Origin: Rugamonas brunnea
GTDB lineage: Bacteria; Pseudomonadota; Gammaproteobacteria; Burkholderiales; Burkholderiaceae_D
Reading direction: 5' to 3'
Length of the DNA stretch: 43,989 nucleotides
NCBI RefSeq assembly: GCF_014042345.1
Contig: NZ_JACEZT010000027.1
Location: forward strand, 1-43,989
Every line of letters starts with the position of its first letter. Positions within the stretch are counted from its first letter, which is position 1. The notes beneath the pieces were generated by a model. It did no database searches. It was given only the letters and a program-made list of their open reading frames with translations, and was not told where the DNA came from. The position numbers and the translations under genes were made by a program. Shown piece after piece: positions 8,885 through 16,532 of this stretch.

Positions 8885-9851
8885 ATCGCCAGCCGCCAGC
8901 CGCGCCGAATACGCGCGCCGCATCAACCTGGTGCTCGACTACATCGACCGCCACCTCGACACGCCGCTGGAACTGGCCACGCTGGCCGACGTCGCCCACT
9001 TCTCGCGCTTCCACTTCCACCGCATCTTCACCGCCTGGATGGGCGAGACCGTGGGCGACTACGCGCGCCGCCGCCGGCTGGAAGTGGCAGCCTTCCGGCT
9101 CTCGCGCAACACCGGCGAGACGGTGCTCGACATTGCGCTGGGCACCGGCTTCGGCTCGGGCGAAGCGTTCGCGCGCGCGTTCAAGCTCAAGTTCGGCTGC
9201 ACGCCAAGCACCTGGCGGCAAGCCACTCCCGCACGCATGGCGCAGCAGGTGGCCGCGCTGGGCGAACACAAATTCACCCTGCATAGCAATCTGGATCAGG
9301 CCCTGGGCAAGCCCGGTCAGGCGCGCGCGCCGCACTTGGGCGAAGATGGCCACTCCCATCCAACCCAAGGAGCAAACAGCATGGAAGTTCAAGTGATCGA
9401 TTTACCGCCTGTGCGCGTCGCCTGGCAGCGCCGCATTGGCGCCTACGGCCCCGGCATCGGCGCATTCTGGCGCGACACCATGGCGCCGTGGATGCAGTCG
9501 CACGGCCTGATGGAGCAGACCTGCTACGGCGTGGGCCTGGACGACCCGGTGCTGACCCCGGCCGACAAGTGCCGCTACGACGCCTGTGTGGCCCTGCCCG
9601 GGCATTTCCAGGCCAACGGCAACACCGCCACCACGATGCTGCCGGGCGGACGCTACGCCGTGGCCCGCTTCCGGGGTCCCACCACCAGCATCGCCGCCGC
9701 CTGGATGACGCTGACACGCGAATGGCTGCCGTCGAGCGGCCTGCAATGCGACGAGCGGCCATGCTTCGAGCGCTTCCACGCCACCACCGCGCTCGATCCT
9801 GCCACCGGCGAGTTCACCTGCGACATCTGCATTCCGGTGCGCCCGCTCTAG
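8868..9851 (+). CDS. AraC-family regulator with GyrI-like effector domain
   Basis: This 327-residue protein has the arrangement of Rob/SoxS-like regulators with a C-terminal ligand domain. Residues about 17-117 form the double helix-turn-helix of the AraC family (LATLADVAHFSRFHFHRIF and the second helix ETVLDIALGTGFGSGEAFAR, ending CTPSTWR). After a linker of about 50 residues, residues 172-327 match the GyrI-like/AraC effector-binding domain (VQVIDLPPVRVAWQRRIGAYG, LPGGRYAVARFRGP, CERFHATT-like end). Start ATG 8868 follows AGGAAAT and lies inside the end of the preceding gene. It probably controls its own pair or a drug/solute response; the ligand is not evident. It faces metC across an 80-base spacer. 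Confidence 0.88.
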   Translation: MPTIPESPAASRAEYARRINLVLDYIDRHLDTPLELATLADVAHFSRFHFHRIFTAWMGETVGDYARRRRLEVAAFRLSRNTGETVLDIALGTGFGSGEAFARAFKLKFGCTPSTWRQATPARMAQQVAALGEHKFTLHSNLDQALGKPGQARAPHLGEDGHSHPTQGANSMEVQVIDLPPVRVAWQRRIGAYGPGIGAFWRDTMAPWMQSHGLMEQTCYGVGLDDPVLTPADKCRYDACVALPGHFQANGNTATTMLPGGRYAVARFRGPTTSIAAAWMTLTREWLPSSGLQCDERPCFERFHATTALDPATGEFTCDICIPVRPL

Positions 9852-9931
9852 CCGCGCCAGCGCCAGCGCGAGCACCGGTACCGGCACTGGAACCCGCAGC
9901 AACAGCGGGCACCGGGCGCCGGGCCTGCTGC

Positions 9932-11098
9932 TTACATCGCCGCCAGCGCCTGTTCGATGTCGGCGATCAGGTCCACCGTGTCCTCCAGGCCGACGTTGAA
10001 GCGCACCAGGATGCCCTGGTCGCGCCAGGCCTGCCGCATGTGGGCGATCCGGTACGGCATCACCAGGCTGTTGGCGCCGCCCCAGCTGTAACCGATCTTG
10101 AACAGCTTGAGCGCATCCACGAAGCGGTCGGTGCGTGCCTCCGGGATGGACGGGTCGAACAGCACGGAGAACAGGCCGCCGGCGCCGCTGAAGTCGCGCT
10201 GCCAGATGGCATGGCCGGGGCAATCCTCGAACGCCGGATGCAGCACCTTGCTGATCTCGGGCCGCGTGCGCAACCATGCGGCCAGCTTGCGCGCGCTGGC
10301 GTCGTGCGCGTCGAAGCGCAGTTTGAGGGTGGGCAGGCCGCGCAGCACCAGGTAGGCGTCGTCCGCGCCCACGCCCATGCCCAGCCGCATGTGGGCCATG
10401 CTCAGGCGCTCGTGCAAGGCGCGGTCGCGCGTGATCAGGGCGCCCATCAGCACATCCGAACCGCCCGACTGGTACTTGGTCAGCGCCTGCATGATGATGT
10501 CCGCACCGAGCTCGAAGCCGCGCAGCGCCAGCCCGGCCGACCACGTGTTATCGAGCGCCACCAGCACCCCGCGCGCATGCGCGGCCTGGCAGATGGCCGG
10601 CAGGTCCGACACTTCCATCGACACCGAACCGGGCGCCTCGGTCCAGATCAGTTTCGTGTTGGGCTGGATCATGTCCGCGATGCCGGCGCCGATCAGGGGA
10701 TCGTAGTAGCGGGCCGTGACGCCGAAGTCGGCGCTGAGCCACTTGCCTAGTTCGCGGTTGGGGTTGTAGACGTTATCGGGCAACAGCACATCGTCGCCGC
10801 TCTTGAGCAGCGCAAAGTCCACCATCGCGATCGCGGCCAGGCCGCTGGGCGCCAGCAGGCAGTGCCGGCCGTCCTCGATCTCGGCCAGCCGCGCTTCCAG
10901 CGTGAACGTGGTCGGCGTGCCGTGCAGCCCGTAGGTATAAGCGTTCTTCTCTTTCCAGTCACCCGAGCGCATGGCCGCCACGTTCTTGAACAGCACGGTG
11001 GAGGCATGGTGGATGGCGCTGGGGAAGGCGGCGAAACCGGGCGGCGCCTGGTAATCGGTATGCACCAGCGCGGTCTGCGGGGATTTTTTTGCGGTCAT
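9932..11098 (-). CDS. metC: Cystathionine beta-lyase MetC
   Basis: This 388-residue PLP enzyme belongs to the Cys/Met metabolism family. The pyridoxal-binding lysine is K208 in ALTKYQSGGSD, with the conserved TEAPGSVSMEV (153-163) and ALDNTWSAG (181-189) segments. Those segments and the SMEV signature fit cystathionine beta-lyase, which turns cystathionine into homocysteine, pyruvate and ammonia in methionine synthesis, better than gamma-synthase. The usual GHSD after the lysine motif is GGSD here, a small deviation. The start is ATG 11098. The upstream gene on the same strand is a cupin 136 bases away, and a promoter-like element lies between them, so metC likely has its own transcript. Confidence 0.9.
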   Translation of the reverse strand: MTAKKSPQTALVHTDYQAPPGFAAFPSAIHHASTVLFKNVAAMRSGDWKEKNAYTYGLHGTPTTFTLEARLAEIEDGRHCLLAPSGLAAIAMVDFALLKSGDDVLLPDNVYNPNRELGKWLSADFGVTARYYDPLIGAGIADMIQPNTKLIWTEAPGSVSMEVSDLPAICQAAHARGVLVALDNTWSAGLALRGFELGADIIMQALTKYQSGGSDVLMGALITRDRALHERLSMAHMRLGMGVGADDAYLVLRGLPTLKLRFDAHDASARKLAAWLRTRPEISKVLHPAFEDCPGHAIWQRDFSGAGGLFSVLFDPSIPEARTDRFVDALKLFKIGYSWGGANSLVMPYRIAHMRQAWRDQGILVRFNVGLEDTVDLIADIEQALAAM

Positions 11099-11162
11099 GG
11101 CGAAGTGGTGGCGGTTGCGGGAAGTTGCGAATCCGGGCCGGCGGTGTGCCAGCCCGTTGGCG

Positions 11163-11191
11163 ATTATAGGAGCTAACGCCGGATTTGTCCG
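11163..11191 (-). promoter_or_regulatory. Candidate sigma-70 promoter of metC
   Basis: On the minus strand CGGACA (11191-11186) is followed after exactly 17 bases by a perfect TATAAT (11168-11163), 65 bases before the metC start. It is the best-spaced sigma-70 promoter candidate I found. Confidence 0.5.
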
Positions 11192-11234
11192 CGCAGCGCC
11201 GTCCGCGGCCGCCTCACATTACTTGCGCACGCAC

Positions 11235-11675
11235 TTACTTCGCTGGCGGCGTGAATTCCGGATGGGGCACGGTCAGCTTCTTCTCCGACGAACCCGTGTA
11301 CAGCACCAGCAGCTTGACGGGCTTGCCATCGAGCGCGCGGCCGTTGTGCAGCGTGTCCACCACTTCCGGCAGCACGTCGCCCACGTGCAGCACCTTGGTC
11401 TCACCGGTGGCGCGGGTCACCTCCAGCGTGCCCTCCATCACGTAGGCGAACGACGGCACCTGGTGTTCATGCCAGCCGGTCTGGCCGCCGGCCGCGATTT
11501 CGACCATCAGCGCCGTCACTTCGGCCGCGCCGGCGGGATAGGTGATGGGCTTGGCGTCCCAGCTGGTGGACGTCTTCAACAGCGGCGTCACCTTGACGGC
11601 GGCAGAATTGTCGAGCGCATACGCGCCCTGGATGGCGCCGACCAGCATGGCCGACGCGAGCAGCAGGTGTTTCAT
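11235..11675 (-). CDS. Exported cupin-domain protein
   Basis: This 146-residue protein has a signal peptide (MKHLLLASAMLVGAIQGAYA, cleavage after residue 20) and a single small cupin barrel. Cupin motif 1 is GQTGWHEHQVPSFAYVMEG, with two His and a later polar ligand; motif 2 is DTLHNGRALDGKPVKLLVLY. The likely location is the periplasm. The metal and substrate are not evident. ATG 11675 follows AAAGGAAG, a strong ribosome site. It diverges from the ATP-grasp gene, and the 189-base spacer holds a 9-base inverted repeat that might be shared control. Confidence 0.82.
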   Translation of the reverse strand: MKHLLLASAMLVGAIQGAYALDNSAAVKVTPLLKTSTSWDAKPITYPAGAAEVTALMVEIAAGGQTGWHEHQVPSFAYVMEGTLEVTRATGETKVLHVGDVLPEVVDTLHNGRALDGKPVKLLVLYTGSSEKKLTVPHPEFTPPAK

Positions 11676-11723
11676 GGGCTTCCTTTCGTGAGAGCGAGCC
11701 AGTCTATACGAAATATGCTACAT

Positions 11724-11776
11724 TGCGCAGATAATAATTGCCGCAGGTGCAATATTGAGCCGTCATGATCTGCGCA
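11724..11776. promoter_or_regulatory. Spaced inverted repeats between divergent cupin and ATP-grasp genes
   Basis: TGCGCAGAT (11724-11732) is repeated as its exact reverse complement ATCTGCGCA (11768-11776), 35 bases apart. Inside lies a second inverted pair ATTGC (11737-11741) and GCAAT (11749-11753). The centre-to-centre distance of the outer sites is 44 bases, close to four helical turns. The elements sit 49 bases upstream of the cupin start and 88 bases upstream of the other gene. This would suit a regulator bound at two sites; no regulator is identified. Confidence 0.4.
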
Positions 11777-11864
11777 CTGTTGCAAATGTGACGACAGGCT
11801 TATGCTATCGACTGGACAGCGCTGCCGACCTGCGGCGCGCACGTCCAGCGGGAGAGAAAACCGG

Positions 11865-13157
11865 ATGAACGACCTGACCTGCCACATGGCCCCCGTCGCC
11901 TTGCGCAACAGCGCCTGTTTCTGCGTCAGCCTGGACGAGGAAGCGCTGCGCCAGGCCCTGCAAACACAACTGGACCAGCCCGACATCTATGCGCTGGTGC
12001 GCGAGCGCTGCCCCTACCTGTTCGCGGCCCGTCCGGTGTTCATGTCCACGGCGCGGCTGATGCGCATGGAGGAACTGGTGCAGACGATCGAATCGGTGGT
12101 CGCCCTGCCCGCCTACCGCGAGCGCGTGCTGGCCTACGCGCCCGAGATCGCCCACCACGACACGGGCGCGCGCGGCGTCTTTATGGGCTACGACTTCCAC
12201 GCCGACGAGCAGCAATTCGGTCTCATCGAAATCAACACCAATGCCGGCGGCGCCATGCTCAACGCCGTGCTCGCGCGCGCCCAGCGGGCCTGCTGCGCCG
12301 AGGCCGAATTCCTCGTGCCGCCGGTGGCCACGGCCGGCGCGTTCGAACGGGAAATGATCGCCATGTTCCGGCGCGAGTGGGCGCTGGCCGGGCACCAGCG
12401 GCCGCTGCGCAGCATCGCCATCGTCGACGACGCGCCCGAGCAGCAATACCTGTACCCCGAATTCCTGCTTTTCCAGCAGCTGTTCGAGCGCCACGACCTG
12501 CGCGCCGTGATCGCCGCGCCGGAGCAGTTCAAGCTCGAAGGCGGCACCCTCTGGCACGATGGCCAGCCCATCGACCTGGTCTACAACCGGCTGACCGACT
12601 TCGCGCTGGCGGCGCCGGCCAGCGCCGTGCTGCGCGACGCCTGGCTGGCGCGCGCCGCCGTGCTCACACCCCACCCGCGCGCCCACGCGCTGTACGCGGA
12701 CAAGCGCAACCTGGCCTTGCTCAGCGATGAAGACGAACTGCAGCAACTGGGTGTGCCGCCGTCGCAGCGCGCGATCCTGCTGGCGGGCATCCCCCGCACG
12801 GAACTGGTGCAACCCGAGCACGCCGAGCGCCTGTGGAAGGATCGGCGCGGCCTGTTCTTCAAGCCCTATGGCGGCTATGGCGGCAAGGCCGCCTACCGTG
12901 GCGACAAACTGACCCAGCGCGTCTGGCAGGAGATCCTGGCCGGTGGTTACGTCGCGCAGGCGCTGGTGGCGCCGGGTGAGCGCACCATCAGCTCGGAAGA
13001 CCCGCCCCAGAAGCTCAAATTCGACGTGCGCAACTACGCCTACGACGGCGCCGTCCAATGGGTAGCCGCGCGCCTGTACCAGGGCCAGACCACCAACTTC
13101 CGCACCCCGGGCGGCGGCTTCGCGCCCGTCTACGAGAACGTGCTCTCCCCTGCTTAA
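11865..13157 (+). CDS. ATP-grasp-fold protein of unknown substrate
   Basis: I do not recognise a characterised family. The 430-residue protein shows an ATP-grasp-like C-terminal half: Lys333 in FFKPYGGYGGKAAY with a glycine-rich loop (336-340), KFDVRNYAYDG (385-395), and N411 in QTTNFRTPGGG as likely Mg/ATP ligands. The N-terminal half has EINTNAGGAM (122-131), which recalls the substrate-side motifs of glutathionylspermidine synthase-like ligases. ATP-grasp enzymes usually join a carboxylate to an amine through an acyl phosphate, so a cytosolic peptide- or amide-forming ligase is likely. ATG 11865 follows GGGAGAG; an in-frame TTG-like start at 11802 is less likely. A long palindrome after the stop separates it from rimO. 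Function is inferred from fold only. Confidence 0.65.
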   Translation: MNDLTCHMAPVALRNSACFCVSLDEEALRQALQTQLDQPDIYALVRERCPYLFAARPVFMSTARLMRMEELVQTIESVVALPAYRERVLAYAPEIAHHDTGARGVFMGYDFHADEQQFGLIEINTNAGGAMLNAVLARAQRACCAEAEFLVPPVATAGAFEREMIAMFRREWALAGHQRPLRSIAIVDDAPEQQYLYPEFLLFQQLFERHDLRAVIAAPEQFKLEGGTLWHDGQPIDLVYNRLTDFALAAPASAVLRDAWLARAAVLTPHPRAHALYADKRNLALLSDEDELQQLGVPPSQRAILLAGIPRTELVQPEHAERLWKDRRGLFFKPYGGYGGKAAYRGDKLTQRVWQEILAGGYVAQALVAPGERTISSEDPPQKLKFDVRNYAYDGAVQWVAARLYQGQTTNFRTPGGGFAPVYENVLSPA

Positions 13158-13162
13158 ATGCA

Positions 13163-13223
13163 AAACCGGGGTCAGGTCATGCCGGCGCGCAAAATGCGCA
13201 CCGGCATGACCTGACCCCGGTTT
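13163..13223. repeat. REP-like long palindrome, possible two-way terminator
   Basis: Two 23-base arms, 13163-13185 and 13201-13223, are exact reverse complements; a further GCGC/GCGC pair brings the stem close to a 5-base loop. The arms begin AAACCGGGGTCA and end TGACCCCGGTTT. The right arm runs into TTTCTTTT on the plus strand, and it lies between the stops of two convergent genes, so it could stop transcription both ways. The same 12-mer TGACCCCGGTTT occurs again at 22182-22193, which points to a dispersed repeat family. Confidence 0.75.
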
Positions 13224-13242
13224 CTTTTAACGCCGACGTGGC

Positions 13243-14643
13243 TTACTGCGCCTCGCCCCACAAATCGTGCGCGTCCGATGCGGTGATGGTCACGTCGACG
13301 AACTGGCCCACAGCCAGCTTCTTGTGCGGCTCGTACGGCGGCTTGACGTAGACCACGCCGTCGATTTCCGGCGCGTCGGCGGCCGAGCGGCCCACGCCGC
13401 CGCTGCGCGTCACTTCGTCGATCAGCACGCGCACGGTCTTGCCGACCTTGGCCTTCAGGCGCTGCTTCGAAATCTCTTCCTGCAGCAGCATGACGCGGCC
13501 ACGGCGTTCCTCGCGCACTTCGTCCGGCACCTGGTTTTCCAGTTCGTTGGCGGTGGCGCCTTCCACCGGCGAGTAAGCGAAGCAACCGAGGCGGTCGATC
13601 TGCGCTTCCTTCAGGAAGTCCAGCAGGTATTCGAATTCCGCTTCCGTCTCGCCGGGGAAGCCGGCGATGAAGGTGGAGCGGATGGTCAGATCCGGGTTCA
13701 TCTTGCGCCAGGCCTGGATGCGGTCCAGGTTCTTTTCGCCGCTGGCCGGACGCTTCATGCGCTTGAGCACCTCGGGATGGGCGTGCTGCAGCGGCACGTC
13801 CAGGTAAGGCAGGATATGGCCACCGCTCATCAGCGGGATAATCTGGTCCACGTGCGGGTACGGGTACACATAGTGCAGGCGCACCCACGCGCCGTAGGAC
13901 TTGGCCAGCTCGCCCAGCGCTTCGGTCAGCTGGGTCATGTGGGTCTTGACGGGACGGCCGTTCCAGAAGCCGGAGCGGAACTTGACGTCCACGCCGTAGG
14001 CCGAGGTGTCCTGAGAAATGACCAGCAGTTCCTTGACGCCGGACTTGAACAGGTTCTCCGCCTCCAGCATCAGTTCCGCGATCGGGCGCGACACCAGGTC
14101 GCCGCGCATGGACGGGATGATGCAGAAGCTGCAGCGGTGGTTGCAGCCTTCGGAAATCTTCAGGTAGGCGTAGTGCTTGGGCGTGAGCTTGATGCCCTGC
14201 GGCGGCAGCAGGTCGATGAACGGCTCGTGCGGCTTGGGCAGGTGGGTGTGCACCGAGTTCATCACTTCGCCCAGCGCGTGCGGGCCGGTCACGGCCAGCA
14301 CCTTCGGGTGCACCTTGGTGATGATGTCGTCGCCAGCCGCATCCTTCTTGGCGCCCAGGCAGCCGGTCACGATCACCTTGCCGTTTTCGGCCAGCGCTTC
14401 GCCGATGGCGTCCAGCGACTCCTGCACGGCCGCGTCGATGAAGCCGCAGGTGTTGACGATGACGAGGTCGGCGCCGTCATACGACTTGGCCGTTTCGTAG
14501 CCTTCGGCGCGCAACTGGGTCAGGATCTGTTCGGAATCGACCAGCGCCTTGGGGCAGCCGAGCGAGACGAAGCCCACTTTCGGCGCCGCGCCGGGCGTGG
14601 CGGGCGTGCTGTCGTCCTTGGGAATGCGGGAGATGGAATGCAT
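13243..14643 (-). CDS. rimO: Ribosomal protein S12 methylthiotransferase RimO
   Basis: RimO is a radical-SAM iron-sulfur enzyme that adds a methylthio group to an aspartate of ribosomal protein S12. The 466-residue protein has the UPF0004 domain with cluster cysteines C30 (SLGCPKALVDSE), C66 (VNTCGFIDAA) and C95 (VTGCLGAKKD), and the radical-SAM cysteines C167, C171 and C174 (EGCNHRCSFCIIP). A TRAM-like RNA-binding domain is at the C-terminus. The SLGCPKALVDSE motif is typical of RimO rather than the tRNA enzyme MiaB. The start is ATG 14643. The gene is single and convergent with the ATP-grasp gene, with a -10-like element about 36 bases upstream of the start. Confidence 0.96.
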   Translation of the reverse strand: MHSISRIPKDDSTPATPGAAPKVGFVSLGCPKALVDSEQILTQLRAEGYETAKSYDGADLVIVNTCGFIDAAVQESLDAIGEALAENGKVIVTGCLGAKKDAAGDDIITKVHPKVLAVTGPHALGEVMNSVHTHLPKPHEPFIDLLPPQGIKLTPKHYAYLKISEGCNHRCSFCIIPSMRGDLVSRPIAELMLEAENLFKSGVKELLVISQDTSAYGVDVKFRSGFWNGRPVKTHMTQLTEALGELAKSYGAWVRLHYVYPYPHVDQIIPLMSGGHILPYLDVPLQHAHPEVLKRMKRPASGEKNLDRIQAWRKMNPDLTIRSTFIAGFPGETEAEFEYLLDFLKEAQIDRLGCFAYSPVEGATANELENQVPDEVREERRGRVMLLQEEISKQRLKAKVGKTVRVLIDEVTRSGGVGRSAADAPEIDGVVYVKPPYEPHKKLAVGQFVDVTITASDAHDLWGEAQ

Positions 14644-14678
14644 GGTAACTTTGCTCAGGAAATTCAGGCCAATCGGAC

Positions 14679-14684
14679 ATTATA
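14679..14684 (-). promoter_or_regulatory. Possible -10 box of rimO
   Basis: On the minus strand TATAAT (14684-14679) lies about 35 bases before the rimO start. No good -35 box is seen at 16-18 bases. Confidence 0.33.
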
Positions 14685-14864
14685 CAGTGTTCCGCCCCGT
14701 GCTGGATGGCAACAACGCGGCGGCCACGGCCAGGCGCACCTGACGGGAAAGCCACAGCGACCCCACTTTGCCGCCGCACTTGAGCGGACAACGCTTGCGT
14801 CCGCCCAAAACGGTGTAACAATGACATGACACTTCATCCATACCAGTGACCACCCGAGGCCTCC

Positions 14865-16070
14865 ATGACCAAGCTGCCCAACCCGACACCGCGCGCCGCC
14901 TGGCGCTCCCTCACCGCCCTGCTCCTGGCCGCCGCCTGTGCGGCGCCGGGCTTGGCCAGCGCCGCCAAGGGCGCCGCCAAGCCGTCGTATGAATACTATG
15001 CGACGGGCAATCCGCAGGCCACCGTCACCCTGCCCACCTCCTACGCCACCACCTCGCTGGTGCTGATGGGCGGCGGGCCGGACGTGGACGAAGCGTTCCG
15101 CTGGATGATCACGCGCGCCGGCATCAAGCCCGGCACCGGCGGCCGCTTCGTGGTGATCCGCGCCACCGGCACCGACGCCTACGATCCCTACCTGTACTAC
15201 AGCGACGCCTCGCTCAGCACCTCCACCACCGTCGCCGACCAGTGGGTGGGCGGCGCCTCGCTGGGGCTGACGTCGGCCGAAACGCTGGTCATCCCCAGCG
15301 TGTCCGCCGCCAACGATCCGACCGTGAACGCCATCGTGGCGCGCGCCAACGCCGTGTTCATCGCCGGTGGCGACCAGAGCGACTACATCAACTACTGGAA
15401 AGGCACGGCGCTGGACCAGACCCTGCGCGGCCTGCTGGCCCGCAACGTGCCGGTCGGCGGCACCAGCGCCGGCCTGGCCGTGCTGGGCCAGTTCGACTAC
15501 GCGGCGCTCAAGGGCTCCGTCACCACGGCGCAGGCATTGTCCAACCCCTACCACCGCTACATCACGCTGGACCCGAACCCGCTGGCGCTGACGGGCGGCT
15601 TCATCGCCCCGCCGGCCCTGAACAGCATGATCCTCGATTCCCACCTGGACGCGCGCGACCGCATGGGCCGGCTGGTCACCTTCGTGGCGCGGCTGGTGGC
15701 GCAGAACGGCAGCACCGGCTGCCCCGGCGGCGTGCTGCCGGCGTCCAGCAGCGGCGCGGCCACGGCCCGCGGCATCGGCGTGGATGTGGAAACGGCGCTG
15801 CTGGTGCAAGGCAACCAGGCCACCGGCGGCGTGTCGGCGCGCCGCGTGACCAATGTCTCGACCACGACCGAGAGCGCGGTGTACTTCGTGCGCCCGGCGG
15901 TAGCGCCATCCACCTGCGTGGCGGGCGCGCCGCTGGCCATGTATGGCGTGGAGATCCGCAAGCTGGCCGATTCGGCCACTGTGTTCGACCTGGGCAACTG
16001 GAGCGGCCTGCCCGTCTACAAGACGGTGGACGCGGTGGCCGGCCAGCTGTCGCCGGCCAACCCCTACTGA
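14865..16070 (+). CDS. Exported cyanophycinase-like peptidase (family S51)
   Basis: This 401-residue protein has an N-terminal signal peptide (about residues 1-33, ending ASA-AK). It carries the S51 family pattern: LVLMGGGPDVDEAFRW (66-81), FIAGGDQSDYINYW (165-178), the nucleophile elbow GGTSAGLAV with Ser201, and a later DSHLDARDRMGR. Cyanophycinases cut beta-aspartyl-arginine dipeptides from the polymer cyanophycin; exported forms allow use of cyanophycin or other beta-linked peptides from outside. The C-terminal 100 residues (GATARGIGVDVETALLVQG onward) probably complete the fold. ATG 14865 has GAGG nearby. Its stop abuts the stop of the convergent PilZ gene. Substrate is inferred; beta-aspartyl peptidase is an alternative. 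Confidence 0.82.
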   Translation: MTKLPNPTPRAAWRSLTALLLAAACAAPGLASAAKGAAKPSYEYYATGNPQATVTLPTSYATTSLVLMGGGPDVDEAFRWMITRAGIKPGTGGRFVVIRATGTDAYDPYLYYSDASLSTSTTVADQWVGGASLGLTSAETLVIPSVSAANDPTVNAIVARANAVFIAGGDQSDYINYWKGTALDQTLRGLLARNVPVGGTSAGLAVLGQFDYAALKGSVTTAQALSNPYHRYITLDPNPLALTGGFIAPPALNSMILDSHLDARDRMGRLVTFVARLVAQNGSTGCPGGVLPASSSGAATARGIGVDVETALLVQGNQATGGVSARRVTNVSTTTESAVYFVRPAVAPSTCVAGAPLAMYGVEIRKLADSATVFDLGNWSGLPVYKTVDAVAGQLSPANPY

Positions 16071-16418
16071 TCAGGCCATGTGCATGCCGTCGGACGTGAC
16101 GTAATCAACGATGCGCTCGACGGCGTCATCGGAAATGGAGAGGAAACGGGCGCCGTTGCGGAAGCGCCCTTCCGTGCCAAAGGGCGCGCTGTGCACGATG
16201 GTCAGCAGCACCTCGTTGCGCACGCTGCTGCCGGGGAAGCAGAAACTGAACAGGAACGGCACGTCGGTCGGGAACTGGTGGTAGCTGACGAAGGCCACGC
16301 CCATGCGCGCGATGTCGATGATCTGCACCGCCCATTGCTGCGAGCCGAATTCGTCGGCGATCGACGCGTCGACCTGCAGCAAGCGCCGCACGTGGGCTCT
16401 TCTTGGATCCGTTTGCAC
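16071..16418 (-). CDS. PilZ-domain protein (c-di-GMP receptor-like)
   Basis: A single-domain PilZ protein of 115 residues. The N-terminal RxxxR motif is RAHVR, soon after the start, and the second motif IDIARMGVAF corresponds to (D/N)xSxxG with Ser replaced by Ala. The rest (TDVPFLFSFCFPG, FRNGARFLSI) fits the beta-barrel. PilZ proteins bind c-di-GMP and pass the signal to motility, pili or polysaccharide machines. I chose GTG 16418 because the frame further upstream (to 16496) runs through the phaR terminator hairpin. The gene shares a TGATCA junction with the convergent cyanophycinase gene. Binding of c-di-GMP is likely through the Arg motif but the Ser change leaves some doubt. Confidence 0.75.
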   Translation of the reverse strand: MQTDPRRAHVRRLLQVDASIADEFGSQQWAVQIIDIARMGVAFVSYHQFPTDVPFLFSFCFPGSSVRNEVLLTIVHSAPFGTEGRFRNGARFLSISDDAVERIVDYVTSDGMHMA

Positions 16419-16478
16419 TGCCTGTCCCTGCTGTTTGTTTGATACCGGATGAGTCGGTGGCGGCCGCGGCCGCCCCTG

Positions 16479-16512
16479 AAAAAACGGCACAGGCACTCGC
16501 GTGCTGTGCCGT
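16479..16512 (-). terminator. Intrinsic terminator of phaR
   Basis: Reading the minus strand, a perfect 9-base stem (ACGGCACAG, 16512-16504, pairing with CTGTGCCGT, 16492-16484) around an 11-base loop is followed directly by six T residues (16484-16479). It lies 20 bases after the phaR stop. This is a textbook rho-independent terminator. Confidence 0.82.
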
Positions 16513-16532
16513 CTGGCCGCGCGGGACGAGGA

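Noticed and set aside
9852..9931. Hairpins in the spacer between the AraC-type gene and metC
   Set aside because: Short stems with no T-run; they cannot be told from background GC-rich pairing.
16419..16496. Longer N-terminus for the PilZ protein
   Set aside because: This stretch includes the phaR terminator hairpin and T-run, so it is more likely untranslated.
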